64,000 nucleotides of DNA from Paenibacillus sp. CF384 (GCF_900106745.1 NZ_FNNV01000001.1:248001-312000); one strand, 5' to 3'; positions 16,841 through 25,689 are shown, counted from the first letter of the stretch. The notes: generated by a model from the letters alone, not told the origin. Made by a program: numbers and translations.

Positions 16841-17299
16841 TTAGCCCAGTTTGATTCCAATCGATGCATTGTCATCCGGTGTTCCAAGCCAGTAGCCGTA
16901 AGCGATAGCGACTTGAACAAAATGTTGCAATACTTCCGGTGAAGGAGGGCCAGGCTGAACCGTATCCGTTGGACGGCCGATTTCTACGAAGAAATCGCCC
17001 ATTTTCGCAGTCGAAGCAACTACTAATTTTACCGTTTCATTCGTGGAATTTCTCCAAGCATGCTTCACGTGGCCTGGAATATCAACCGTTTGTCCGGCTT
17101 GAACGGTTTGCCAGCTGTCATTCGTAAAAGCTTCGAGTTGACCTTCGAGAACGACAAAGGTTTCGCGGTCATCATGACTATGAACAGGTACGACGACACC
17201 TGGCGGCACTTCTGCCTCCATAAGGCTATAATCGCGGTTATTCGCTAAGTCCGTCAAAAGTTTGATACGTGGTCCCATAACATCTAAAAATGTCGACAT
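16841..17299 (-). CDS. Cupin domain protein (copy 1)
   Basis: A 152-residue single-domain cupin. Motif 1 is PVHSHDDRETFVVLEG with two His and a Glu as metal ligands, motif 2 is DIPGHVKHAW. ATG 17299 follows GGAGGAATT; the frame runs on upstream to 17404 but through the promoter and operator. Cupins of this size are dioxygenases, isomerases or binding proteins, so the reaction is not known. Its promoter has GTAATCTTTCTTAC with TATGAT at the standard spacing. A paralogue about 90% identical lies at 42859-43317, also on the minus strand with the same promoter layout. Confidence 0.9.
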   Translation of the reverse strand: MSTFLDVMGPRIKLLTDLANNRDYSLMEAEVPPGVVVPVHSHDDRETFVVLEGQLEAFTNDSWQTVQAGQTVDIPGHVKHAWRNSTNETVKLVVASTAKMGDFFVEIGRPTDTVQPGPPSPEVLQHFVQVAIAYGYWLGTPDDNASIGIKLG

Positions 17300-17381
17300 A
17301 ATTGTAATTCCTCCATGTTGTGTAATGTATTTTGTGCTCCATTCATGTTCCTCATCATATCCGAAATGTGCTTTCGTATCT

Positions 17382-17395
17382 GTAATCTTTCTTAC
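17382..17395 (-). promoter_or_regulatory. Crp/Fnr-type operator for cupin copy 1
   Basis: GTAATCTTTCTTAC, 9 of 10 matches; TATGAT on the minus strand (17359-17354) begins 36 nt from the outer end of the site. Confidence 0.7.
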
Positions 17396-17470
17396 AAGAA
17401 ACATTCAATACGTGATTCTTCCATATTCCATGGTCAAGTATCTTCAAGACGGATTGTTATTATACAAGTT

Positions 17471-17550
17471 AGGTTGGAGACTGGGGAATGATTGAACCGT
17501 ATAATGCGAAATATAACAATGGAACGGAATGAAGGAAATCCCGATTTACA
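17471..17550 (+). pseudogene. Remnant of a GNAT acetyltransferase gene start
   Basis: GGAGACTGGGGAATGATT and the following codons match the ribosome binding region and first ~15 codons of the GNAT gene at 45158, after which the frame stops and the sequence joins the leader of a PNPOx-like pseudogene. It marks an ancestral cupin / GNAT / PNPOx order like that at 42.9-47.2 kb. Confidence 0.7.
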
Positions 17551-17574
17551 TATCCTGGCGTACGGGGGATAAAT

Positions 17575-18335
17575 ATGCATGACGTGTTTCATGAGGGCGA
17601 GCGGATCGTTCAGCAATTAACAGGAGAAGGTTGGATTGCCGAGCAGAATTCAAAAATGATCGAGCAGCCAGTTTTCAAATAAACTTTCTCAAAACACATC
17701 AGTTCGCGGTTATTTCATATAAAGACCAGACAGGCAGTGTTTGGGTGACGTTCCTTTCCGGAGAAGCGGGCTTCGTACATGTGCTTGATGAGCAGAAAGC
17801 GGAGATAAGAGCCGGACTAATTGCCGGAGAGTTCATAGGATTACATGAACCGCAACAGATCGGATTCTAACTAATAATCCTGTACCTGAGAAGGAATCGT
17901 CTGCTTCTTCCTCCCAGATTAAACTGCCTACCCCAGTCAATTGAAGCAAATGACCATGATTATAATCGATAAATAAAAGACCCGTTAAAGGGTTTGACTG
18001 GATATTGCCCAACGTGTTGTACAACGAGTTGCCTTGATAATCAGGAACCAACAGCGTCTCCGCATCAAGGATACGAATAAAGCCCGGATTCCCACCGAGA
18101 TGGGAGGCATCCATCTCTCCTTTATCATTCGTGGTACCTATATAGAAAGTGTCTGCTATCGAAATCCAGTTTTCCTGCTCTCGGTCCAAGCGGTTACTTC
18201 GATGTTCGGATTTCGATGCCCCCTTGGTGTTCTTCTTAGTAAGTAGTGCTTTTTGAAATTAGAGGTGTACTTCAAACTAATAACGCCACCCAACTGATGT
18301 GGGGGGATAAGGAAATGTCTCCTTATAACCCTATT
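17575..18335. pseudogene. Rearranged PNPOx-like pseudogene with internal inversion
   Basis: A broken copy of the PNPOx-like gene at 46253-47155. Bases 17575-17870 (+) match its N-terminal third, with a few bases lost near 17665 causing a frameshift. About 17871-18247 matches the C-terminal third but on the minus strand (NREQENW-like start; YQGNSLYNTLGNIQSNP and LLQLTGVGSLIW read on the complement). About 18253-18335 (+) matches the last ~28 codons (EIRGVLQ..., MSPYNP). Roughly 140 bp of the middle are missing. The gene is therefore dead through deletion plus a ~375-bp inversion. Confidence 0.85.
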
Positions 18336-18380
18336 GTCGCAGAAGACTGGCTAAAATCCGCGGGATTACTAAGTCAATGA
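18336..18380 (+). pseudogene. Tail of a lost opuBC-type gene
   Basis: Fifteen codons ending in TGA read VAEDWLKSAGLLSQ, closely matching the C-terminus of the Opu fusion protein at 53642-55201 (VADDWLKSVGLLK). It is joined directly to the PNPOx pseudogene tail, showing that a second Opu locus once lay upstream of SDR copy 2. Confidence 0.75.
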
Positions 18381-18418
18381 GTCATGCGATTAATTTTCTT
18401 CTGCAGCATTTAGATTAT

Positions 18419-18432
18419 GTAATCTACATTAC
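18419..18432 (+). promoter_or_regulatory. Crp/Fnr-type operator for SDR copy 2
   Basis: GTAATCTACATTAC, perfect match; TATGAT at 18455-18460 starts 36 nt after its first base. Confidence 0.8.
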
Positions 18433-18521
18433 TGTTGAAAAATGCAGTTTCCCTTATGATTACGTCATCCGGTTAAGAGCACTGGATTAAAAAATTTTGA
18501 TCTCAAGGGAGCGAATATACA

Positions 18522-19268
18522 ATGGGTAAATTCGAAGGTAAAGTAGCAGTCGTCACAGGAGGAACAAGCGGTATCGGTCTTACGACGGCACAACGCTTTG
18601 TTGAGGAAGGTGCGCATGTATTCATTACTGGCCGTCGTCAAAGCGAATTGGATGCAGCAGTGAAGCTGATTGGGAAGAACGTAACCGGCATTCAAGGCGA
18701 CATCTCTAAACTGAGCGATCTGGACAAGCTTTATGATGCCGTGAAGCAGGAGAAAGGACACCTGGATATCCTGTTCGCAAACGCGGGGATCGGCAGCATT
18801 CTGCCACTAGGCCAAATTACGGAAGAACAATTCGACCTGACCTTCGATGTTAATGTTAAAGGAACCTTGTTCACCATCCAAAAAGCACTGCCGCTGTTTC
18901 CAAACGGTAAAGGCTCGATTATCTTGACGGGTTCTACGGCAGGCACGGTCGGGGATGCAGGATTTAGCGTCTACGGCGGTACAAAGGCAGCTCTCCGCCA
19001 GATGTCGAAGAACTGGATCATGGACTTGAAAGGCACCGATATCCGGTTAAATGTACTTAGTCCTGGTATGGTCTATACGCCTGCGTATGACGATTTGTTT
19101 GGCGAAGCGCTGGATCTAGTCCTTGAATCTGCTAAGGTTAACGTTCCGCTGGGCCGTACCGGCAAGACGGACGAGATCGCAAACGCCGTTATGTTCCTGG
19201 CGTCCGAGGAAAGCAGCTATGTAAATGGCATCGAACTTTTCGTGGACGGCGGCATGGCTCAAATCTAA
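18522..19268 (+). CDS. Short-chain dehydrogenase/reductase (copy 2)
   Basis: 248 residues, differing from the copy at 12615 only at residues 32 (His for Tyr) and 90 (Ile for Leu). Cofactor loop TGGTSGIG and catalytic Ser138, Tyr151 and Lys155 are intact, as are promoter, operator and terminator. It should do the same NADPH-linked reduction as copy 1. It is followed by pirin copy 2, with only the shared hairpin between, whereas copy 1 is followed by a TSUP gene. Confidence 0.93.
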   Translation: MGKFEGKVAVVTGGTSGIGLTTAQRFVEEGAHVFITGRRQSELDAAVKLIGKNVTGIQGDISKLSDLDKLYDAVKQEKGHLDILFANAGIGSILPLGQITEEQFDLTFDVNVKGTLFTIQKALPLFPNGKGSIILTGSTAGTVGDAGFSVYGGTKAALRQMSKNWIMDLKGTDIRLNVLSPGMVYTPAYDDLFGEALDLVLESAKVNVPLGRTGKTDEIANAVMFLASEESSYVNGIELFVDGGMAQI

Positions 19269-19312
19269 TGCAATCATTGAAGTCGGTCTTCCGAACATCA
19301 TGATCATACATC

Positions 19313-19351
19313 AAATCAGGCAGAGAAATTTATTTCTCTGCCTGATTTTCA
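19313..19351 (+). terminator. Terminator after SDR copy 2 (TCAGGCAG family)
   Basis: Same hairpin as at 13406-13443: ATCAGGCAGAGAAA / TTTCTCTGCCTGAT, then TTTT. Confidence 0.85.
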
Positions 19352-19411
19352 TTATAGGGATGTTAGAACCGCTCCCTAAATTTGAAAATAGGAATAAGGA
19401 GTCGATTTCAA

Positions 19412-20137
19412 TTGATACATGTGTATCCGGCAGAGTCTAGAAACTCATTTGACTTTGGTTGGCTAAGAGCACATCATAGTTTTCCGTTTGGAAATCAAAG
19501 CGATGAAGTGAATACTTCTTTTGGACCGATGCGAGTCTTGAATGATGACACCATTTCACCTCAGCGTGGGTTTGGGCCACATTCTCATAGCGACATGGAA
19601 ATACTATCAATAGTTCTTAATGGGCAACTACGGCATGAGGACAACCTCGGAAATGTGATGCATACGAGATACGGAAGTGTACAACGCATGTCGGCCGGCA
19701 CTGGGGTAGTGCATATGGAACATAATCCATCTAAAACCGACGATGTAAACTTCCTTCAATTATGGTTCGAGCCTGAACGAAGAGGTCTAACTCCGTCCTA
19801 TGAGGCGACAAGCTTTGAAGTTGACGCGCTCTCAAGGTGTTTGCTGCCGATCGCATCCAGCCATGCAATGGAAAACAAAGTCGCTAAATTACACCAGGAT
19901 ATGACGGTTTATTTAAGTAAGCTGAAACAAGGCTCGACCATTACGTTCGAACAAAAACAAGGAAGAAGAGTATTTTTGTTCGTAATCGAGGGATGCCTAA
20001 GCTTATCTAATGAGATAGGAGAAGGGGCGGCATTATACAAACGGGATTCCGCACGCATTGTGAATGAAACGAACTTGACACTTGAAGGTGTACACGAACA
20101 GACTGAAACCTTTTTTATGTTAATCGACTTGCCTTGA
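19412..20137 (+). CDS. Pirin family protein (copy 2)
   Basis: A 241-residue bicupin. TTG 19412 is taken as start because AAGGAG lies 10 bp upstream and the product then aligns end to end with pirin copy 1 (VYPAESRNSFDFGW against LYPAESRHSFDLGW). The iron ligands are kept: two His in GPHSHSDMEI, His and Glu in GTGVVHMEHN. It has no promoter of its own that I can see and may depend on read-through from the SDR. It is convergent with the ABM gene, with 27 bp between stops. Substrate unknown. Confidence 0.88.
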   Translation: MIHVYPAESRNSFDFGWLRAHHSFPFGNQSDEVNTSFGPMRVLNDDTISPQRGFGPHSHSDMEILSIVLNGQLRHEDNLGNVMHTRYGSVQRMSAGTGVVHMEHNPSKTDDVNFLQLWFEPERRGLTPSYEATSFEVDALSRCLLPIASSHAMENKVAKLHQDMTVYLSKLKQGSTITFEQKQGRRVFLFVIEGCLSLSNEIGEGAALYKRDSARIVNETNLTLEGVHEQTETFFMLIDLP

Positions 20138-20164
20138 AGAGTTGATCAATTTAGTTGTATTGCT

Positions 20165-20512
20165 TCAAGAAAAATGCTCGCCTACAGTAATCTCAGTTCC
20201 CCACTCAGCAGTCGGTGTGTAGAAACTAAGCTCTCTTCCCATTAAAAACTCTGCTGCCTTAGTATATGGACCTTGACGATAAGCTTTCGATTCCTCTTCC
20301 GCAAGCCATTTTTCTTTAGAACAGTTCCATATTTCATAGAATACAATTTCATCCGGATTGTCGACATTCTCATGAACAATTCCATTTACAAATGTTGGTT
20401 CTTTTGACATGGTGTCAAACAATGGCTTTAGATTCTCGAAAAAAGCTTGTTTGTCGGAGTTAGGCTTTAATTGAAAGCGCGCAATTATTACGCTCTGTTC
20501 TTTTGAATTCAT
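20165..20512 (-). CDS. ABM-domain monooxygenase-like protein (copy 1)
   Basis: A 115-residue member of the antibiotic biosynthesis monooxygenase (ABM) superfamily, a small ferredoxin-like fold forming dimers. Motifs include FYEIWNCSKEKWLAEEESKAYRQ, as in YgiN-type quinol monooxygenases. ATG 20512 is preferred because AAAGGAGT lies 7-8 bp upstream. A paralogue lies at 45812-46141. No GTAAT palindrome is seen upstream, unlike the paralogue. Quinol or quinone metabolism is a plausible role but not proven. Confidence 0.85.
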   Translation of the reverse strand: MNSKEQSVIIARFQLKPNSDKQAFFENLKPLFDTMSKEPTFVNGIVHENVDNPDEIVFYEIWNCSKEKWLAEEESKAYRQGPYTKAAEFLMGRELSFYTPTAEWGTEITVGEHFS

Positions 20513-20683
20513 TATCATTACTCCTTTTAAGTTCAATTTATTTTATGTTTCCCGGGAACACCTTAAATTACCCTCCAGTTCATTAGAATTATTCAATACC
20601 GCCGTTTGTATAAATTCAAAAAGATTTGTGAAATGTATGAATTGCATTGCAAGCTGATTATCAACATTTTAGGAGGAGAACTG

Positions 20684-21016
20684 ATGAAGGTATTTTCATT
20701 AATTCAAGAAAACTTCCAAGCACAAATAGATCATGGCCTTACACTAGTGTGCTTTATTAAATCCGAATGTGAAACTTGTCAAAACCAGCTTTATTTACTT
20801 GAAGAGCTAGCCGATGAAGTAAGGCATCAAGCAACACTTGTTCAAGTTGATAGTGAACAAGAAGGAGTACTTGCCTCGACATACAGCGTGACGAACACAC
20901 CGACATTAATGTTATTTAAGGATGGTTATCAAGTAGAGACACTAATCGGCTTTCAAACGAAAGACAATCTGAAGCAGACGATTCTCCGTTATTCAGGCAT
21001 TGGAGACACCTGTTAA
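20684..21016 (+). CDS. Thioredoxin-like protein with CETC motif
   Basis: A 110-residue thioredoxin-fold protein. ATG 20684 follows AGGAGGAG; the frame opens earlier at 20606 without a site. The redox motif is SECETCQNQ, far from WCGPC, and the cis-Pro loop is TNTPTLMLF. The Cys pair is conserved, so disulfide exchange is possible. Identity to the thioredoxin-like gene at 7166 is low. It lies just upstream of the gerA operon but has its own terminator. Confidence 0.85.
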   Translation: MKVFSLIQENFQAQIDHGLTLVCFIKSECETCQNQLYLLEELADEVRHQATLVQVDSEQEGVLASTYSVTNTPTLMLFKDGYQVETLIGFQTKDNLKQTILRYSGIGDTC

Positions 21017-21043
21017 TCTTATATCGCTCACACTTTTCCGCAG

Positions 21044-21075
21044 AACCTGTTCAATCTAATTGAACAGGTTTTTTG
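21044..21075 (+). terminator. Terminator after the CETC thioredoxin-like gene
   Basis: Perfect 12-base stem AACCTGTTCAAT / ATTGAACAGGTT with 3-base loop and T run. Confidence 0.9.
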
Positions 21076-21153
21076 TGTTTTCTTACATTCGTCCATAGCG
21101 AATCATATTCCATATTAAGGACATACTGGGGGGATAAGAAGGGGGGAATTTAA

Positions 21154-22635
21154 ATGGAATCATTGCATTCGTCAAGCTGCATAAATTTGCAAGAGCTGAA
21201 GCGCCATTATACCGGAAACGATTTGTTTATGATCCAACATATAGGAATATCAGATGCCACAGACGAAGCCGTGGTCCTCTATTTGAATTCGCTCGTGGAT
21301 GAAAAACGATTAAACCAATTCATCATTCGAAAAATGAATAAGGATTTACAGGAAAACAGTGGGCCCGCTGGAGATGTCTTATTGGAATCGCTGCATACAC
21401 TTGGTGACGTCACCATCCTCGCGGAAATCCAAGAAATCATAAACCATCTCGCAGATGCTAATTTTGTATTGCTCATAAACGGACATGCCCAGGCTTACGC
21501 CATGAAATTGCCAGGCTTCGAAACGCGGGCAATAGACGAACCGCAGGTTGAACTTAACATTCGCGGCCCGCGCGAAGCTTTTACGGAGGACTTGCAAACA
21601 AACTTAGGTATGGTGCTGCGGCGGATAAAGTCGCCGCAATTGAAAGCGACATCGTATGTAATCGGGAAAGACAGCCAAACGAAAGTGATGCTTCTTTATC
21701 TGGATGACAGAACCGATCCCAAGGTGTTGAACGAGCTTAGACAACGTATGGATTCTATTCAATTAGACGTGCTATCGGACAGCATGCAGATCGAAGAATG
21801 GATTCAAGACAGCACGTTTTCGCCATTCCCGCAATTACTGAATACGGAAAGACCTGATCGGGTCGTTACGGCAATGAATAGGGGCAAGATGGTTATTATG
21901 ACGGATGGTACGCCTAATGCCCTTATAACCCCGAGCACGTTTTTTGAAATGCTTCATCCCAGCGAAGACCAGTATGAACGGTTTTACTTTGCTAATTTTT
22001 TGCGTATTATACGATTCATTACTTTAATTGTTTCATTAGTCGGTCCTTCATTTTATATTGCATTGACTACGTTCCATCTCGAAATGATTCCCACGCCGTT
22101 GTTAATGACGTTTCTATCTGCAAAGGCAGGAATTCCATTTCCTACATTCATTGAAGCGTTGATCATGGAGGTCGCTTTCGAAGTGCTGCGGGAAGCGAGT
22201 ATGCGTCTGCCTCGCATTATGGGGCAATCCGTCAGTATCGTAGGAGCGTTAATCATCGGGGAAGCAGCCGTTCAATCCGGGATCGTTTCTCGTCCTATGG
22301 TAATTGTCGTTGCCATGACGGGAATTGCATCTTTTACAATCCCTTACTACAGCACGGCTATCGCACTTCGATTGTTGCGTTTCCCTTTAATGTTCTTGAC
22401 GGCACTTACTGGGATGTTCGGATTGTCCATAGGTATGTTTATTGTCATTTTCCACGTTTGCTCTTTACGGTTTTGCGGCGTTCTATATCTGGATCCGATC
22501 GGGTCAGAAGGTTATAAGAATTCAATAATGAAAATCTTCTTGCCCCCAGTCAGATACAGAGCAAGATTGAAAAGGAGTGAATTACATGCACCCGTTAGAC
22601 AATCTCATTATTATCAAGGCAAGGAATGGGATTAG
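21154..22635 (+). CDS. Spore germination receptor subunit A (GerA family)
   Basis: A 493-residue A subunit of a germinant receptor in the inner membrane of the spore. The N-terminal soluble part (about residues 1-285) precedes five or so membrane segments (about 290-445) with the family motif VGPSFYIALTTFH and RLPRIMGQSVSIVGALIIGEAAVQ. The start has AAGGGGGGAA. It overlaps gerC by 50 bp, so the genes are translationally coupled. The order A-C-D-like-B forms a complete receptor operon. A scar of this gene's leader and start precedes the orphan gerB at 47318. The germinant is unknown. Confidence 0.95.
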   Translation: MESLHSSSCINLQELKRHYTGNDLFMIQHIGISDATDEAVVLYLNSLVDEKRLNQFIIRKMNKDLQENSGPAGDVLLESLHTLGDVTILAEIQEIINHLADANFVLLINGHAQAYAMKLPGFETRAIDEPQVELNIRGPREAFTEDLQTNLGMVLRRIKSPQLKATSYVIGKDSQTKVMLLYLDDRTDPKVLNELRQRMDSIQLDVLSDSMQIEEWIQDSTFSPFPQLLNTERPDRVVTAMNRGKMVIMTDGTPNALITPSTFFEMLHPSEDQYERFYFANFLRIIRFITLIVSLVGPSFYIALTTFHLEMIPTPLLMTFLSAKAGIPFPTFIEALIMEVAFEVLREASMRLPRIMGQSVSIVGALIIGEAAVQSGIVSRPMVIVVAMTGIASFTIPYYSTAIALRLLRFPLMFLTALTGMFGLSIGMFIVIFHVCSLRFCGVLYLDPIGSEGYKNSIMKIFLPPVRYRARLKRSELHAPVRQSHYYQGKEWD

Positions 22636-23800
22636 TCTTAGAAACATAGCTCGTCTTCTTATAGTGTGCTTTTGTCTGGTTACACTCGCAGGATGTTCAC
22701 CGGACGTAAACGAAATCAGCGATATTGCTTTGGTAACAGCAACCGCAATCGACTACAATGCCGATACGAAAAAATTTGCGTTCAGCGCCTTTTGCGTGAT
22801 GCCCTCGAATACGAGTCAAGAAAAGAGTTCGAACCTTACGCAGTGGGTTTCAAGCGCTACTGGCGCAACACCGCTTGATGCTGCAAGAAAAATGCGATCA
22901 CGCGTGGGGAAGAAATTGATTTTCCAGCATAACAAATTTTTCATCATCAGCGAGAGCGCGGCAAGATATGCTCTATTCGAGGTGGTGGACTACTTATCGA
23001 GAAAGAGAGAATTTCGGATTACTGCATATCCCATTATCGTGCATGGGAAGGCTTCAGATAAACTCAAGCTCGGTACGGAGTCCGGTGATATGTTACCTAA
23101 CGACTTACTAGGCCAAGTCCGCAATAACAAGCTGTCCGGTCAAGAAGTAGCGTTAACCATTAAAGACTTTGTGGATTTATTCGAGAATCCTAATCGGGGG
23201 TTTGTGTCAGGCCGAATAAAGATAAAATCATCGGAGACAAGTAAAAAAGAGTTTCTCTTTGTAACCGGAGGGGCCGTTATCTACAAACAGAAATTTGCAG
23301 GATGGGCGGAGGGCAATGATGTATTGATTCTTAACTCCTTGTCTAAGAGGAAAGTATGGAAGAACATTGAGTTCAATGATGTCGTTCACTCGAAGAACGG
23401 TACGGTATTTTCAGCATTATTCCATGAGAAGGATTTGGAAATTCATGGTGATATCCAGAATGGAAAACCCCAAATGAGTGTGTATCTGAAATACACGGCT
23501 TCCGTGGAGGATATCAATGATGATTCAGATGTCGGTGATTCGAACGTAATTTCACAAATGGAACAAGCGGCCTCCGGTCATTTGGAGAAAAAAATAAAGA
23601 AGAGTTTGGCATTTTTTCAGAAAAAAATGAAAATAGATGTTTTTGGATTCTCCGATTATTACAGTCAGTATCATCCGAAAGCATGGAAAACCATTCAAAA
23701 GGATTGGGAGACTCTTTACCCTCTGATTCCGATCCAAGTTCATGTCACCGTTCTGTTTGAAAAATCCGGCATGACTACGTCCATAAAGGAGGAGTCGTAA
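22586..23800 (+). CDS. Spore germination receptor subunit C (Ger(x)C lipoprotein)
   Basis: A 404-residue lipoprotein. ATG 22586 follows AAAGGAG, inside the end of gerA. The lipobox is LAGC in LVTLAGCSPDVNEISDIALVTATAIDY, the usual opening of Ger(x)C proteins (C subunit, outer face of the inner spore membrane). The Spore_GerAC C-terminal domain spans about residues 215-395. It overlaps gerA, and an undetected small gene follows with no gap. Confidence 0.95.
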   Translation: MHPLDNLIIIKARNGISLRNIARLLIVCFCLVTLAGCSPDVNEISDIALVTATAIDYNADTKKFAFSAFCVMPSNTSQEKSSNLTQWVSSATGATPLDAARKMRSRVGKKLIFQHNKFFIISESAARYALFEVVDYLSRKREFRITAYPIIVHGKASDKLKLGTESGDMLPNDLLGQVRNNKLSGQEVALTIKDFVDLFENPNRGFVSGRIKIKSSETSKKEFLFVTGGAVIYKQKFAGWAEGNDVLILNSLSKRKVWKNIEFNDVVHSKNGTVFSALFHEKDLEIHGDIQNGKPQMSVYLKYTASVEDINDDSDVGDSNVISQMEQAASGHLEKKIKKSLAFFQKKMKIDVFGFSDYYSQYHPKAWKTIQKDWETLYPLIPIQVHVTVLFEKSGMTTSIKEES

Positions 23801-24037
23801 CTGTTTAATCTAGCTATTTTTCTCTGCTCCTTATGTTATGGCATTATATATTTTGTTCTGTTGCGCAAACGAGGAAAGATAACCGATGCTATAACGATGC
23901 TTCTTCTTTGCGTATTCATTGCAGGTTATAACGCTCCACTCATCGGGAAATCGTGGCCAACGGTCGAGAAGCTATACACCGGCTTATATACGCCGCTTTC
24001 CCGGTACATCTTCAGTCATCTATTGAGAATCGAGTAA
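23801..24037 (+). CDS. Small two-helix membrane protein, candidate GerD-type (GerKD/GerUD-like) subunit
   Basis: An unbroken 78-codon frame fills the gap between gerC and gerB. It begins at CTG 23801, immediately after the gerC stop, and AAAGGAGGAG lies 5-6 bases upstream; no ATG, GTG or TTG exists near that site. The product starts LFNLAIFLCSLCYGIIYFVLL, then a short basic loop (RKRGK), then a second hydrophobic segment (AITMLLLCVFIAGYNAPL) and a polar tail. In Bacillus, small D subunits of about 70-80 residues with two membrane helices are encoded in or beside ger operons (GerKD, GerUD) and modulate germination. Size, topology and position match; sequence identity cannot be tested here. Confidence 0.68.
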   Translation: MFNLAIFLCSLCYGIIYFVLLRKRGKITDAITMLLLCVFIAGYNAPLIGKSWPTVEKLYTGLYTPLSRYIFSHLLRIE

Positions 24038-24054
24038 GTGAAAAGGCGGGTCAA

Positions 24055-25152
24055 ATGATCGTGAAGGAGAAAATAACTCATCTTCAGTTAGGCTGCTTAT
24101 TATTCGGATTTATCGCCGGTTTCGAAAGCATGTTCTTAACCGAAACCAAGCTGATGAGACAGGATGTATGGATCGCCAACCTTTTCAATACTGCAGCCGG
24201 GATTGCATTGCTCTGGATTATTTCGTTCGTCCAACGTCAGTACCCGGACCTTAATTTGACGGAGATTTGCGACAAGCTGCTTGGGAAATGGATTAGCAAA
24301 GCGCTGCTCTGTGTGTATCTGCTCAATAACATGGAAACGTTATCGGGAGGTTTCAGGGCGGTATCCATGTTTTATACGACCGTCATTTTGCCAAATACGA
24401 GCTCTGATTATCTCATATTGATGTACGCGGCTTGTTCAACCTATGCCGTGTACATCGGCCTCGGTACTTTAGCGCGTACAAACTTGGTCATCTTGCCGTT
24501 CTTTTTACTCGGTTTTCTTGCCACGTGCTTGTTTACCATTCCGGAAATCCAAACCAATCCTTTTCTACCTCAACTCAAGAGTGCTTTGCCGAATCGGGTG
24601 CTCGGTAGTGCTCATTTGTTCACGTTTACCTTCTCGCAAGTGATTACATTCGGATTTCTTATGTCGCGCGTGGAGAATCTGAAGAAAATTTTCCCTTCCT
24701 GCGCAATCGCCATATTGATGACAAGTATTTATTTGATTATGATTTCCTATTTAACGTTAAGCTCTCTGGGATTTAACTATGTGCAGACTTCGACGTATCC
24801 GTTCTTCTCGACGATTCAAATCGTAAAGTTCGGAGAGTATCTAGAACGGATTGAAGTGCTCCTGGTGGGTTTATGGACGGTTCTTACCTTGGGCTATATG
24901 GTGATCATGCAATATGTGTTCACGCTTGTGGCGGGCCATGTTTTCGGCATTTCCAAGATGAAGCCGTTTGTGGTGGCAATCGGGCTCCTATGCTTCGTAC
25001 ATGCTTCAAAAAGCTATATTCGCACGGCAGATCATTTTTCTTACGGCATCAAGATTTATCCGCTTTCCTCAATACTGCCCTGCATTGTCTTTCCGGTCTT
25101 GTTACTGGTTATGACATTGATAAAGAGGAAACGAGAAGCGAAGTCCCTATGA
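24055..25152 (+). CDS. Spore germination receptor subunit B (GerAB/APC family)
   Basis: A 365-residue integral membrane protein of the endospore germination permease family, with about ten hydrophobic segments. ATG 24055 follows AAAAGGCGGG and lies 18 bp after the small D-like gene; the frame extends further upstream to 23953 but that part overlaps the D-like gene. B subunits bind the germinant in a pocket within the membrane. About 75% identical to the orphan gerB at 47318-48400. No terminator is evident downstream; a decayed HbpS-like gene follows on the other strand. Confidence 0.94.
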   Translation: MIVKEKITHLQLGCLLFGFIAGFESMFLTETKLMRQDVWIANLFNTAAGIALLWIISFVQRQYPDLNLTEICDKLLGKWISKALLCVYLLNNMETLSGGFRAVSMFYTTVILPNTSSDYLILMYAACSTYAVYIGLGTLARTNLVILPFFLLGFLATCLFTIPEIQTNPFLPQLKSALPNRVLGSAHLFTFTFSQVITFGFLMSRVENLKKIFPSCAIAILMTSIYLIMISYLTLSSLGFNYVQTSTYPFFSTIQIVKFGEYLERIEVLLVGLWTVLTLGYMVIMQYVFTLVAGHVFGISKMKPFVVAIGLLCFVHASKSYIRTADHFSYGIKIYPLSSILPCIVFPVLLLVMTLIKRKREAKSL

Positions 25153-25249
25153 AAAGTCTCCTTGGAAGGATGACGAATAAAAAGCCCCAACATCATCGTC
25201 AGGACTTGCAAAATTGAACTAACTTTAGAAGCTGCGGCGACCACTAGCA

Positions 25250-25605
25250 GTCGATGTTTCACCACCAGCAAGCCACTTTCTTATCCACGACCAAAGGAAT
25301 GCCTCCGCCTAATATGACAAGTTTACCATGGTTCGTAGTATTAATGCCGAATGACGGAGAGCCAGGTTGAGCCGCTTGGGCTAGATTGGCTGTCGGCATC
25401 TGCATGGCTACGCTAGTCCAAGCTTTATTCTGCGAAATTTCAATTCCTGCAATTCTGGCACCATCCATACGATGGAAAGCGATTAGATTCGCGCCTTCAT
25501 CGACGATTGCAATATCGTCCGACAAGTTCAATTGACGTGCTTTCTGTTCCGCGACAGCAATCAGATACTTGCAATCTCTAAGCTTAAGTTAAACATCAAA
25601 TTCAC
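25250..25605 (-). pseudogene. Decayed HbpS/GlcG-like gene (DUF336)
   Basis: The sequence matches the HbpS-like gene at 51833-52321 on the same strand, including its upstream region (ATTGTATGGTC and CCCCAGTA are kept near 25630). A one-base loss about ten codons after the ATG (25596) makes a TGA, and the C-terminal ~40 codons before the last few are deleted. The remaining central frame runs from 25531 to 25259. Like its intact homologue it lies downstream of a gerB gene. Confidence 0.82.
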
Positions 25606-25689
25606 TCCTCAAGTTCTGGTGACTCCAGTATTGTATGGTCATTTCCCCAGTACGGTGAGGCTACAGTCTAAACAATTTATGCGAGTAAT

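Noticed and set aside
17471-18380. An insertion sequence as the cause of the rearranged segment
   Set aside because: No transposase frame, terminal inverted repeats or target duplications are visible; the pieces all derive from chromosomal genes.
24873-25217. A 114-codon plus-strand frame over the end of gerB
   Set aside because: It is an alternative frame of gerB with no start signal; its tail only covers a short unassigned gap.
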